A stretch of 64,000 nucleotides of DNA from Flavobacterium sp. (GTDB taxonomy: Bacteria; Bacteroidota; Bacteroidia; Flavobacteriales; Flavobacteriaceae), in contig JAHEHJ010000001.1 in assembly GCA_024644655.1 (NCBI GenBank), forward strand, positions 1-64,000, written 5' to 3'. The position numbers and the translations under genes are program-made. Under the pieces are notes generated by a model, which did not search any database, was not told the DNA's origin, and saw only the letters and a program-made list of their open reading frames with translations. Of this stretch, positions 42,488 through 52,046 are shown in pieces (positions within the stretch are counted from its first letter, which is position 1; each line of letters begins with the position of its first letter).

Positions 42488-45400
42488 ATGTTTAGCAGAT
42501 TCATACAACGACCGGTATTATCAATAGTAATATCGCTCATCATAGTATTCCTAGGAGCACTGGCACTAATATCACTGCCAGTAACACAATTTCCTAGTAT
42601 ATCACCGCCTAAAGTAAATGTAACGGTAGAATACCCTGGGGCTAATAACGAATTAATGATCAAATCGGCCATTCTTCCACTTGAAAGAGCGTTGAATGGA
42701 GTACCCGGAATGAAATATATGGCTTCCGATGCGGGTAATGACGGTGAAGGAACTATCCAAATCGTATTTAATTTAGGAACCGATCCTAACCAAGCCTCGC
42801 TTAACGTACAAAATCGTGTGGCTTCTGTAGTTAACAAACTACCTCCCTTGGTGGTTCGTGAAGGAGTTAAAATTACACGGGAAGAATCCAATATGTTGAT
42901 GTATATCAACTTATACAGTACAGACAAAAATACTGACCAGAAATTTCTATTCAACTTTGCCGATATCAATATTCTATCGGAGCTAAAAAGGGTAGATGGT
43001 GTAGGATTTGCCGATATCCTAGGGAACCGTGAATACGCCATGCGTATCTGGTTAAAACCCGATAGAATGTTGGCCTACAAAATTTCTGCCGATGAGGTAA
43101 TGGAAGCACTGGCCCAACAAAGTTTAGAAGCTTCACCAGGTAAAACTGGGGAAAGTTCAGGTAAACGCTCTCAAGCCTTTGAATATGTATTGAAATATTC
43201 AGGGCGATATACCACAAAAGAAGAATATGATAATATTATATTGAGGTCAAATGCCGATGGAGAAATGCTACGTCTAAAAGATGTAGCCAATGTAGAATTC
43301 GGTAGCTCAATGTACGATATCTATTCAAACTTGAATGGGAAACCTTCTGCTGCTATTGTATTAAAACAATCGTATGGAAGTAATGCGAGTCAAGTAATCA
43401 AAGATGTTAAGGCTAAATTAGCTGAAATTAAAGGAAGTTCTTTCCCTAAAGGAATGGATTATGAAATCAGTTATGACGTATCTAAATTCTTAGACGCTTC
43501 TATTGAAAAAGTAATTCATACCTTGATTGAAGCCTTTATTCTGGTTGGATTAGTAGTGTTCTTGTTCTTGGGTGACTGGCGCTCAACATTGATACCAGCC
43601 ATTGCAGTTCCTGTTTCTTTAATTGGAACGTTCATTTTTATGCAATACTTCGGTATTACTTTAAACCTAATCACTTTATTCGCATTAGTTTTAGCTATTG
43701 GTATCGTTGTGGATAACGCCATCGTGGTAATAGAAGCCGTTCATGCCAAGATGGAAACCAAAAACCTCTCCGCTAGAAAAGCAACTAAAGAGGCTATGCA
43801 TGAAGTGAGTGGGGCTATTATCGCCATTACTTTTGTAATGGCTGCAGTATTTATTCCGGTTGCATTCATGTCAGGACCAGTTGGTATTTTTTACCGACAA
43901 TTCTCAATCACTATGGCGACCTCAATTGTATTGTCAGGTTTAATCGCACTAACATTAACTCCAGCACTTTGTGCTATGATGTTGAAAAATACACATGGTA
44001 AACCTAAAAAGAGAACGCCTATTAACCGTATCGTGGAAGGATTTAATAAATGGTTTGGTGGCGTATCGGATAAATACAGAAGCCTTCTTGAAAAAATTGT
44101 AAACAGAAGAACTGTAACTTTTGGTATGTTAATAGGATTCAGTATCGGTACTTACTTCTTGAGTAGTAGTGTTCCTTCTGGATTTATACCTAATGAAGAT
44201 CAAGGGATGTTCTATGCTGTAATCCAAACTCCGCCAGGTTCAACCCTGGAAAGAACAAACCAAATCGCAGAGAAATTACAAAAGATTGCCGAGGATATTC
44301 CGGGAGTACAATCGGTGTCATCTTTGGCGGGTTATGAGATTCTTACAGAAGGTACAGGTGCCAACTCAGGGACTTGTTTAATCAACTTGAAAAGTTGGGA
44401 AGACCGTAAACAATCTTGCCAAGAAGTGATGAAAGAATTGGAAGAAAAATCAAAAGATATCTCTGGGGCAACCATTGAGTTCTTCCAACCACCCGCAGTA
44501 CCAGGATATGGAGCCGCAGGAGGTTTTGAGCTTCGTTTACTGGATAAAACCGGTACAGGCGATTATAAAAAAATGGAACAGGTAAGTAATGAGTTTGTAA
44601 AAGAACTAAACAAACGCAAAGAACTTTCTTCTGTATTTACATTCTTTAGTGCTAGTTTCCCTCAATATATGCTTAATATCGATAATGACTTGGCACAGCA
44701 AAAAGGGGTGACAATCGAGAATGCTACCAATACATTATCTACTTTAATTGGTAGTAATTATGAAATCAGTTTCATCAAATTCGGAAGACAATACAAAGTA
44801 ATGGTTCAAGCCGCACCAGAATACCGTGCGCTTCCTGAAGATATTTTGAAATTATATGTCAAAAACAACCGAGATGAAATGGTGCCTTTCTCTGCCTTCA
44901 TGAAAATGGATAAAGTGTATGGGCTATCTGAAATTACGCGCCAAAATATGTATACGGCATCTGAAATCAGTGGACAGTCAGCTACAGGATACAGTAGTGG
45001 AGAAGCTATTAATACCATTAATGAAGTAGCAGCTAAAAGCCTTCCTCGTGGATACGCTATTGACTGGGCCGGAATTTCTAAAGATGAGGTAGCACGTGGT
45101 AATGAAGCTATTTATATCTTCTTAATCTGTCTTGGATTTGTTTACCTAATCTTGGCAGCCCAATACGAAAGCTTTATACTCCCGTTTGTGGTAATTCTTT
45201 CCTTAGTGGTAGGAGTATTTGGGGCATTTTTATTCTTAAAATTATTCGGACTCGAAAATAATATTTATGCTCAAGTAGCCATGGTTATGCTTATCGGTTT
45301 ATTAGGTAAGAATGCGGTGTTAATTGTAGAATTTGCAGCCCAGAAGCATTCGCAAGGAATGTCGGTTTTAGATGCTGCAATCGAGGGTTCCGCTGTACGG

Positions 45401-45655
45401 TTCCGTCCTATTTTGATGACGTCTTTTGCCTTTATTGCTGGATTAATACCGCTTGTATTTGCTTCAGGACCAGGTGCTGTGGGTAATCGAACCATTGGAT
45501 CAGCATCGGCAGGAGGAATGCTCTTAGGAACTGTGTTTGGGGTACTACTTATACCGGGCTTGTATTTCATTTTTGGAACCATCTCCGAAAAAACCAAATT
45601 TGTTAAAAAAGAAGACGAAAATCCATTAACTGAAGAAATTGAACACAATGTATAA
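42488..45655 (+). CDS. RND efflux pump, HAE1 (AcrB-like) family
   Basis: A 1055-residue inner-membrane pump, probably trimeric, for hydrophobic and amphiphilic compounds. It begins MFSRFIQRPVLSIVISLIIV and has twelve transmembrane helices with two large periplasmic loops. The membrane helix-4 motif is GIVVDNAIVVIE: Asp409 is kept but the second acidic residue is Asn410, where AcrB has Asp. The helix-10 Lys is in LIGLLGKNAVLIVEFA. The cognate adaptor and channel genes flank it; the stop overlaps the channel start by 8 bases. Substrate unknown. Confidence 0.96.
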   Translation: MFSRFIQRPVLSIVISLIIVFLGALALISLPVTQFPSISPPKVNVTVEYPGANNELMIKSAILPLERALNGVPGMKYMASDAGNDGEGTIQIVFNLGTDPNQASLNVQNRVASVVNKLPPLVVREGVKITREESNMLMYINLYSTDKNTDQKFLFNFADINILSELKRVDGVGFADILGNREYAMRIWLKPDRMLAYKISADEVMEALAQQSLEASPGKTGESSGKRSQAFEYVLKYSGRYTTKEEYDNIILRSNADGEMLRLKDVANVEFGSSMYDIYSNLNGKPSAAIVLKQSYGSNASQVIKDVKAKLAEIKGSSFPKGMDYEISYDVSKFLDASIEKVIHTLIEAFILVGLVVFLFLGDWRSTLIPAIAVPVSLIGTFIFMQYFGITLNLITLFALVLAIGIVVDNAIVVIEAVHAKMETKNLSARKATKEAMHEVSGAIIAITFVMAAVFIPVAFMSGPVGIFYRQFSITMATSIVLSGLIALTLTPALCAMMLKNTHGKPKKRTPINRIVEGFNKWFGGVSDKYRSLLEKIVNRRTVTFGMLIGFSIGTYFLSSSVPSGFIPNEDQGMFYAVIQTPPGSTLERTNQIAEKLQKIAEDIPGVQSVSSLAGYEILTEGTGANSGTCLINLKSWEDRKQSCQEVMKELEEKSKDISGATIEFFQPPAVPGYGAAGGFELRLLDKTGTGDYKKMEQVSNEFVKELNKRKELSSVFTFFSASFPQYMLNIDNDLAQQKGVTIENATNTLSTLIGSNYEISFIKFGRQYKVMVQAAPEYRALPEDILKLYVKNNRDEMVPFSAFMKMDKVYGLSEITRQNMYTASEISGQSATGYSSGEAINTINEVAAKSLPRGYAIDWAGISKDEVARGNEAIYIFLICLGFVYLILAAQYESFILPFVVILSLVVGVFGAFLFLKLFGLENNIYAQVAMVMLIGLLGKNAVLIVEFAAQKHSQGMSVLDAAIEGSAVRFRPILMTSFAFIAGLIPLVFASGPGAVGNRTIGSASAGGMLLGTVFGVLLIPGLYFIFGTISEKTKFVKKEDENPLTEEIEHNV

Positions 45656-47081
45656 ATTTAAAACATACCAATACCTTATACCCCTAGGCTTTTGCTTAGC
45701 GGTGATAAGCTGTAAAGCACCCGCTATTGTTGAATCAAAAGCTACTGCTTCTGTGCCTGAATCGTTTGAAGCAAGCAAAGACACTACCAATATGTCATCC
45801 ATTCCTTGGAGAACTTTTTTCAAGGATCCTTACCTCAATGAATTAATTGATACGGCTCTAAAAAACAATCAAGAGTTGATGATTACATTACAGGAAATCG
45901 AAATCGCTAAAAACGATATTCGCATCCGAAAAGGAGCTCTATTACCTACTGTAGGAATTAAAGCAGGTGCAGGAGTAGAGAAAGTGGGACGATATACGAG
46001 TCAAGGTGCAGGTGATGCTACAACTGAGATTATGCCAGGTAAAGAAATGCCCGATCCATTAACTAATTTTGGTGTAGCTGCTTATGCCAATTGGGAAGTA
46101 GATGTATGGAAAAAACTTCGCAACTCCAAAAAAGCAGCAGTAAGTCGTTATCTAGCTACTGTAGAAGGCAAAAACTTTGTAGTTACTAGCCTTGTAGCAG
46201 AAGTAGCTAATTCATACTACGAATTACTTTCATTGGATAGCCAACTGGATATTATCAGACAAAATATCAAATTGCAAAACAATGCTTTAGAAATCGTTAA
46301 AGTCCAAAAAGAAGGCGCGCGCGCTACAGAACTTGCTGTTCAAAAATTCCAAGCAGAAGTGTTAGCGTCCCAACATATGGAATATGAAACAGTGCAAATG
46401 ATACGCGAAACAGAAAATCGAATTAACTTTTTATTAGGTCGTTTTCCACAAGAAATAAAAAGAGATAGAACTCATTTTCTAAATATTCAATCGGCTGCTG
46501 TCAATGCAGGCATACCTGCCCAAATGTTGGCCAATAGACCCGATATCAAACAAGCCGAATTGGAGTTGGCCGCAGCAAAATTAGATGTGAAAGTAGCACG
46601 CGCCGAATTTTACCCCTCTCTTGGAATCTCAGCTTCTTATGGATTACAAGCTTTTAAAACCTCGTATTTGTTTAAACTTCCAGAGTCCATTTTGTATTCG
46701 TTAGCTGGGGATATTGCAGCACCGCTTATCAATAGAAATGCAATTAAAGCCGAATTTAAAAATGCAAATGCACGCCAATTACAAGCTTTGTATAATTACG
46801 AACGCACCATCTTAAATGCGTATATGGAAGTGTCATCCCAATTATCTAAAATCCAAAATTTAGATAAAAGTTATACCATGAAATCCAAACAAGTAGATGC
46901 GCTAAATAATGCAATTAGTGCAGCAAATGATTTATTCATGTCGGCTCGAGTAGATTATTTTGAAGTATTGATGACACAACGTGATGCATTAGAATCCAAA
47001 TTGGAATTGGTTGAAACCAAAAGGGATCAACTAAATGCCGTAGTGAATATGTACAAATTCCTTGGTGGAGGTTGGAAATAA
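45648..47081 (+). CDS. RND outer-membrane channel (TolC/OprM-like lipoprotein)
   Basis: Outer-membrane exit duct of the RND system. It is 477 residues from the ATG at 45648 (MYKFKTYQYLIPLG), with a lipoprotein signal ending in VISC. Two long OEP domains of coiled-coil helices follow, with repeated LANRPDIKQAELELAAAKLD and DALESKLELVETKRDQL segments. It overlaps the pump gene by 8 bases, so the three proteins are translated together, and a strong terminator follows. Confidence 0.95.
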   Translation: MYKFKTYQYLIPLGFCLAVISCKAPAIVESKATASVPESFEASKDTTNMSSIPWRTFFKDPYLNELIDTALKNNQELMITLQEIEIAKNDIRIRKGALLPTVGIKAGAGVEKVGRYTSQGAGDATTEIMPGKEMPDPLTNFGVAAYANWEVDVWKKLRNSKKAAVSRYLATVEGKNFVVTSLVAEVANSYYELLSLDSQLDIIRQNIKLQNNALEIVKVQKEGARATELAVQKFQAEVLASQHMEYETVQMIRETENRINFLLGRFPQEIKRDRTHFLNIQSAAVNAGIPAQMLANRPDIKQAELELAAAKLDVKVARAEFYPSLGISASYGLQAFKTSYLFKLPESILYSLAGDIAAPLINRNAIKAEFKNANARQLQALYNYERTILNAYMEVSSQLSKIQNLDKSYTMKSKQVDALNNAISAANDLFMSARVDYFEVLMTQRDALESKLELVETKRDQLNAVVNMYKFLGGGWK

Positions 47082-47101
47082 ATTAGAATATACAGTAAAT
47101 A

Positions 47102-47128
47102 AAAAAGCCAGTTTGTAACTGGCTTTTT
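47102..47128. terminator. bidirectional terminator after the RND operon
   Basis: A 12-base stem (AAAAAGCCAGTT / AACTGGCTTTTT) with a TGT loop, followed by Ts; it also serves the minus-strand gene ending at 47141. Confidence 0.85.
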
Positions 47129-47140
47129 GTTTTTATCAAC

Positions 47141-48400
47141 TTAGAGCTGTTTAGCTTTTTTTGAAATCATGTTTTTGAAATGTGAAGCTAAAAGAATAAA
47201 TAAAAGGGGGTAAAAAACGATATGAAATCGATCGCATTGATAGCAAGATAATGCCGATATAAGAAAGAGGTATAAGATAAATGCAGATACAATAAAGTAA
47301 AAGGGGTGCTTATTTCTCGATTTCATTAGGTGAAAACCAACAAGTAAAAGACTAATGCCCGTAAAGACTATATTTTGAATTTTTGACAAAGCCTTAAAAA
47401 TAAATTGAAATGTAGAGAAATAGAGTGTATGTTTCTCGTTGCTACATTCACTCACTATAAAACTACCCTTGCTTGAATTAGAATACATACAATACAAATA
47501 GGCTTTAAAAAGATTAAAGGTATTGTGTTTTAGTTGGTCCTTAAAATCAGCAGTAGCCCTCAATTTCATTTCATGATTCGATAATCGGGTAAAGGCATAT
47601 GTGCGCTCATTCTTCCCAGGTATATAGGGTATTCCTTTTTTGTAACAATCTGCCTTTGCTCCTAAATAATTGTAATAGGTAATGGAACCAATATAACTTA
47701 ATGTGAAATCACCATACTTCTTTTTTAAAGAATACATCTGAACAAAAAGTAGGGCTATTACAACTAGTAGAAACGCAAATGATTTAGTATAAATTAATGC
47801 TTTCCATTTTGGAAAGAAAAATACGATTGTGAGTACCGCTAAACCAACAGATACGGGTTTTACCAAAGCATTCAAAAACAATAGGGCTATTGCCAACGTG
47901 ATGTAGTAATGCTTTTGAGTGGTAAAGTATTGACGTAAGTAATATACAGCCAAAACAAGCAACGCAATAAAAATACATTCGGGAAGGAAATGAAAGGCAT
48001 CTGCCAAATAACCAATACAAAAAAGGAAAAGCAAGGATAATAGAAATGCTTTTTTTCTCCCAAGGATTTGGGAAACAATCCTAAACAGAAATAAATCGGT
48101 TAAAAACCAACAACAAAAATTTAATACAATTCCCCATTGAATAACACTAGTTGATGAATAACCAAACAAATAGGGTAATCCATATACCATAGAAATGAAG
48201 AAGGGCCTCGTATTGTCTATTTTATAATTGGTATACAATAATTGGGCTGCATGCAAATAACTCCCATCATCACCCACTTTTGAAAAGCCTGCCTTAAGTT
48301 GAAGCACATAGGAAAAAAACAGTACCCAAACGATAGCAATGCCAAACAATACATATTCGTATTTTAATTTAGCGAGTTGACGTAGAGTGGATTGAATCAT
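47141..48400 (-). CDS. polytopic membrane protein, possibly a GT-C-type glycosyltransferase
   Basis: A 419-residue integral membrane protein with about ten hydrophobic helices. An early periplasmic loop carries KVGDDGSYLHAAQLL (residues 41-55), similar in form to the acidic loop of GT-C enzymes such as family 39 transferases, which transfer sugars from polyprenyl carriers. No other family motif is clear, so the call is tentative. It lies 14 bases after mnmE on the same strand, probably co-transcribed. Confidence 0.5.
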   Translation of the reverse strand: MIQSTLRQLAKLKYEYVLFGIAIVWVLFFSYVLQLKAGFSKVGDDGSYLHAAQLLYTNYKIDNTRPFFISMVYGLPYLFGYSSTSVIQWGIVLNFCCWFLTDLFLFRIVSQILGRKKAFLLSLLFLFCIGYLADAFHFLPECIFIALLVLAVYYLRQYFTTQKHYYITLAIALLFLNALVKPVSVGLAVLTIVFFFPKWKALIYTKSFAFLLVVIALLFVQMYSLKKKYGDFTLSYIGSITYYNYLGAKADCYKKGIPYIPGKNERTYAFTRLSNHEMKLRATADFKDQLKHNTFNLFKAYLYCMYSNSSKGSFIVSECSNEKHTLYFSTFQFIFKALSKIQNIVFTGISLLLVGFHLMKSRNKHPFYFIVSAFILYLFLISALSCYQCDRFHIVFYPLLFILLASHFKNMISKKAKQL

Positions 48401-48414
48401 TTTTGATGTGCTAG

Positions 48415-49815
48415 CTACTTCCCAATACAGAAATTAGCAAATATATTTCCCAACAACTCATCATTGGTTACTTCACCTGTGATCTCCCCAAAGTAATACA
48501 AAGCCTGCTTGATGTCAATCGCCATCAAGTCAGAGGATAAGTTACTGTCCATACCAAAACGCACTTTCTGGATCTCCTCCAAAGCTTTCAATAAGGAATC
48601 ATAATGACGCGTATTCGTAACTATCGTCTCATTATTGCGCAAAGCGCCCGTATTGACAAAGGACATCAGCTGGTTTTTAAGGGAGTCAATACCAAGGTTT
48701 TCTTTTGCGGATATCGTTTCAAGGGTAACGTTCAAGGCTTGTAATTGCAAACGTATGTCCGCTATTTCGGCCTCTGTTAATAAGTCAATTTTATTGATAA
48801 CCACCAATAAGGGTTTCAAAGGATACTTGTTTTTGACTTTCTTAATTTCGGTGATATAGGTCGAACCTGAAACTTGAAACTTGAAACCTTCAAACAAATA
48901 CAGGACCACCTGAGCCTGCTCAATTTTTTCAAAGGTTTTCTTTATACCAATGCTTTCTACCACATCTTCTGTTTCTCGTATTCCCGCCGTATCTATAAAT
49001 CGAAATCCTATGCCTTGTATAACCAACTCGTCTTCAATAGTGTCTCGAGTAGTTCCCGCTATTTCAGAAACGATAGCACGTTCTTCATTCAATAAGGCAT
49101 TCAATAAAGTGGATTTACCCACATTTGGCTCGCCTACTATGGCAACAGGTATTCCGTTTTTAATGACATTACCTACGGCAAAAGAATCGATCAATCGCTT
49201 TAAAACGAGTTCTATGCGATTCAATAGGGCTTTGAATTGGGTGCGGTCGGCAAATTCTACATCTTCCTCGGCAAAATCCAATTCCAATTCAATTAAGGAA
49301 GCAAAATTCAATAACTCTTCTCTTAAATGGGCAATCTCATTACTAAAACCGCCTCGCATCTGTTGCATGGCAATTTGATGACTGGCTTCATTATCCGAAG
49401 AAATTAAATCAGCAACAGCCTCTGCTTGGGATAAATCAAGCTTCCCATTAAGAAAAGCTCTTAACGTGAATTCACCAGGCTGTGCCATGCGGCATCCTTG
49501 GCGCAATAAAAGCTGTATGATTTGTTGCTGTATATACGTAGAGCCATGACATGAAATTTCAACTACATCTTCTCCTGTATATGAATTCGGATTTTTAAAT
49601 AAAGACAACAACACTTGGTCGTATACCTTGGTGCCTTCTACGATATGACCCAAATGTATCGTATGGGTTTTTTGGTGTTGAATGGATTTGCCCGAAACGG
49701 ATTGAAATATTGTTTCAGCGATGGCAAGTGCATTACTTCCAGATAGTCGGATTACAGCTATAGCTCCAGCTCCAGAGGGAGAGGCTAAGGCAACAATTGT
49801 TTCTTGTGAAATCAT
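48415..49815 (-). CDS. mnmE: tRNA uridine-5-carboxymethylaminomethyl GTPase MnmE
   Basis: GTPase that, with MnmG, modifies wobble uridine in tRNAs. It is 466 residues from the ATG at 49815 (MISQETIVALASPSG), the usual size; the longer frame beginning at 49863 overlaps the promoter. Order: N-terminal tetrahydrofolate-binding domain (about 1-118), helical domain, G domain with GEPNVGKSTLLNALL near 223-237, DTAGIRETED and NKID, and a C-terminal CIGK with the conserved Cys. A 419-residue membrane protein gene follows closely. Confidence 0.97.
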   Translation of the reverse strand: MISQETIVALASPSGAGAIAVIRLSGSNALAIAETIFQSVSGKSIQHQKTHTIHLGHIVEGTKVYDQVLLSLFKNPNSYTGEDVVEISCHGSTYIQQQIIQLLLRQGCRMAQPGEFTLRAFLNGKLDLSQAEAVADLISSDNEASHQIAMQQMRGGFSNEIAHLREELLNFASLIELELDFAEEDVEFADRTQFKALLNRIELVLKRLIDSFAVGNVIKNGIPVAIVGEPNVGKSTLLNALLNEERAIVSEIAGTTRDTIEDELVIQGIGFRFIDTAGIRETEDVVESIGIKKTFEKIEQAQVVLYLFEGFKFQVSGSTYITEIKKVKNKYPLKPLLVVINKIDLLTEAEIADIRLQLQALNVTLETISAKENLGIDSLKNQLMSFVNTGALRNNETIVTNTRHYDSLLKALEEIQKVRFGMDSNLSSDLMAIDIKQALYYFGEITGEVTNDELLGNIFANFCIGK

Positions 49816-49836
49816 AAAGAATGGGTTCTTTGTGCG

Positions 49837-49863
49837 CAAAGGTACTAAATAAGATTTCGTCAA
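49837..49863 (-). promoter_or_regulatory. promoter for mnmE
   Basis: On minus, TTG (CAA at 49861-49863), a 16-base spacer, then TACCTTTG (CAAAGGTA at 49837-49844). Transcription would begin about 15 bases before the chosen ATG, supporting that start. Confidence 0.5.
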
Positions 49864-49946
49864 ACTTTAAAAAAATACGAACCCTTTTTCTAAAACATGG
49901 CAACAATATATTCTAGAATGTAGGGACATATGTGCTTAAAAATGAT

Positions 49947-49954
49947 TAAATTTG
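49947..49954 (+). promoter_or_regulatory. putative -7 element for the universal stress protein gene
   Basis: TAAATTTG, 25 bases before the ATG at 49980. No -33 TTG is seen. Confidence 0.4.
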
Positions 49955-49979
49955 AGAGTGTCAATAAATGTTGAATACC

Positions 49980-50813
49980 ATGAAAAAGATTTTAGTTCCT
50001 TTAGATTTTACTGAAACTTCAGTCAATGCATTTGTATATGCCCTTGAAATGGCCAAAGTGCTGAAAGCAGAAATACTATTGCTCCACACCTTTGAATTAC
50101 CTATTGTAGATAGCCAGTCAATGCCGATTAATTATGCTACAATTTACGAAGCTATCGAGTTAACTAATTTTGATCACTTCAAAGCAGAGTTGCCCAAACT
50201 TAGAGCCTTGGCAGAATCAAGGGGAGGAGAGCACATCCAATTGAACCATATTTTGATGGATGGGGATTTAGTATACAATATCAAAAAGGTGGTCAAACAA
50301 GAAAATATAGATTTTGTAGTGATGGGAACCAAAGGTGCTACGGGTTGGTTAGAAACTTTTATTGGCACCAATGCGGGCTCTGTGATTGCAGATGTGCAAG
50401 TGCCAGTTTTAAGTGTGCCACTTATAGCCCAATACAAAAAAATGGAAACAATTGCCTTTACTACACGTTTTAGAGAAAAAGATATTGAAGCCTTAGTAAA
50501 AGTGCTGCTTTTTGCCAAAAAAATGAAAGCACAAGTCAAATGTGTTTACATTAAAACACCATCTTCAGATGTGACAGAAGAAACAATTAAACGCTGGGAA
50601 TCTCATTTTGATGAGGAAGAACCATTGCAGTTTGTAATTGTTCCGGGTTCTGATGTTAAAGTTGCAATTTCGAATTATTTGGAACAACATCCTGTTGATC
50701 TGTTGGCCATGCTGACCTATAAACGTAATTTCTTTGTAGAACTCTTTTCCAATACCACGACTCAAAAATTATCCTACCACCTAAAAACGCCCATCTTGGC
50801 TTTTCACGAATAA
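49980..50813 (+). CDS. tandem universal stress protein
   Basis: A 277-residue cytoplasmic protein with two Usp domains. The start at 49980 (MKKILVPLDFTETSV) is preferred over the ATG 12 bases earlier because it matches the family N-terminus. The first domain (about 1-145) keeps the nucleotide-binding pattern GTKGATGW...IGTNAGS; the second (about 150-277) lacks it. Probable stress-related signalling; no direct partner is nearby. It ends at a palindromic terminator. Confidence 0.9.
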   Translation: MKKILVPLDFTETSVNAFVYALEMAKVLKAEILLLHTFELPIVDSQSMPINYATIYEAIELTNFDHFKAELPKLRALAESRGGEHIQLNHILMDGDLVYNIKKVVKQENIDFVVMGTKGATGWLETFIGTNAGSVIADVQVPVLSVPLIAQYKKMETIAFTTRFREKDIEALVKVLLFAKKMKAQVKCVYIKTPSSDVTEETIKRWESHFDEEEPLQFVIVPGSDVKVAISNYLEQHPVDLLAMLTYKRNFFVELFSNTTTQKLSYHLKTPILAFHE

Positions 50814-50846
50814 AAAAAAGCGTCTTCCTAGGAAGACGCTTTTTTT
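50812..50846. terminator. bidirectional terminator between the USP gene and dnaN
   Basis: A perfect palindrome (GCGTCTTCCTAGGAAGACGC) with A and T runs. Confidence 0.92.
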
Positions 50847-50865
50847 GTATAATGGGTTGGTTTTA

Positions 50866-51984
50866 TTAGTTGTTCAACATAACCGGCATAACTAACATAG
50901 TTACCGATTCGCCTTCATCTAATCCGTCAATAGGAGTAAGGATACCCGCGCGGTTAGGCATAGACATTTCTAACATAATCTCATCCGATTGTAAATTCGT
51001 TAACATCTCCGATAAGAATCGAGAGTTAAAACCAATTTGCATGTCGTCTCCTTGATAATCACAAGTCAAACGCTCCTCAGCTTTGTTCGAATAATCAATA
51101 TCTTCAGCCGAAATATTCAATTCAGCTCCCGCAATTTTTAAACGAATTTGATGGGTAGTTTTGTTAGAGAAAATAGCAACACGACGAACAGAATTCAATA
51201 ATAAAACTCGGTTTATCATCAGTTTATTAGGGTTCTCTTTTGGAATTACCGCTTCATAATTTGGATATTTACCATCAATCAATCGACAAGTCAATACATA
51301 ACTGTCAAACGAAAAAGTAGCATTAGAATCATTATACTCAATAGTAACATCCGATTCAGAAGTACCCAAAATTCCTTTTAAGATATTCAAAGGTTTTTTA
51401 GGCATGATAAAATCAGCTACCTGAGAAGCTTTTACATCCGTACGAGCATATTTTACCAATTTGTGCGCATCAGTAGCAACAAAGATCAATCCTTCTGGTG
51501 AAAACTGGAAAAAGACACCGCTCATCACCGGACGTAAATCGTCATTACCTGCAGCGAATATGGTTTTACTTATTGCAGTGGCCAATACTTCAGATGGTAC
51601 TACAGTAGTAGATGGTTCTTCTAAGTTTACCGATTTAGGAAACTCTTCGCCTGGAGCATAAGCAATGGCATATTTTCCCGAATTAGAACTGATTTCAATA
51701 GTACTATTTTCCTCAACACTAAAAGTTAAAGGTTGCTCAGGAAAGGTTTTTAATATATCTAATAATAATTTGGCAGGTACAGCTACACTTCCTTGACTGC
51801 TTGAATCAATCTCTAAAGTGGCCGACATAGTGGTTTCTAAATCAGACGCAGATACCGTTAAGGCGTTTTGATCTAATTCAAAAAGGAAATTATCTAAAAT
51901 GGGTAAAGTATTACTACTGTTGATAACACTACCCAAAACTTGGAGCTGCTTTAATAAGTAGGAACTGGATACTATAAATTTCAT
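50866..51984 (-). CDS. dnaN: DNA polymerase III sliding clamp, beta subunit
   Basis: Ring-shaped processivity clamp of the replicase. The 372 residues contain three clamp repeats and the usual start MKFIVSSSYLLKQL and C-terminal MLVMPVMLNN. It lies away from dnaA, in contrast to the dnaA-dnaN arrangement of many bacteria. It has its own promoter in the 62-base gap after gldG and a shared terminator with the USP gene. Confidence 0.97.
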   Translation of the reverse strand: MKFIVSSSYLLKQLQVLGSVINSSNTLPILDNFLFELDQNALTVSASDLETTMSATLEIDSSSQGSVAVPAKLLLDILKTFPEQPLTFSVEENSTIEISSNSGKYAIAYAPGEEFPKSVNLEEPSTTVVPSEVLATAISKTIFAAGNDDLRPVMSGVFFQFSPEGLIFVATDAHKLVKYARTDVKASQVADFIMPKKPLNILKGILGTSESDVTIEYNDSNATFSFDSYVLTCRLIDGKYPNYEAVIPKENPNKLMINRVLLLNSVRRVAIFSNKTTHQIRLKIAGAELNISAEDIDYSNKAEERLTCDYQGDDMQIGFNSRFLSEMLTNLQSDEIMLEMSMPNRAGILTPIDGLDEGESVTMLVMPVMLNN

Positions 51985-52000
51985 AGGAATTTATTTTTTA

Positions 52001-52029
52001 CAAATATATCGTAAACTAATAGATTTCAA
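52001..52029 (-). promoter_or_regulatory. promoter for dnaN
   Basis: On minus, TTG (CAA at 52027-52029), an 18-base spacer, then TATATTTG (CAAATATA at 52001-52008); transcription would start about 10 bases before the dnaN ATG. Good match to consensus and spacing. Confidence 0.6.
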
Positions 52030-52046
52030 AAAGTTTTTTATTAACA

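Noticed and set aside
42472-43041. 189-residue minus-strand frame over the start of the RND pump
   Set aside because: Antisense to a conserved pump; no family similarity.
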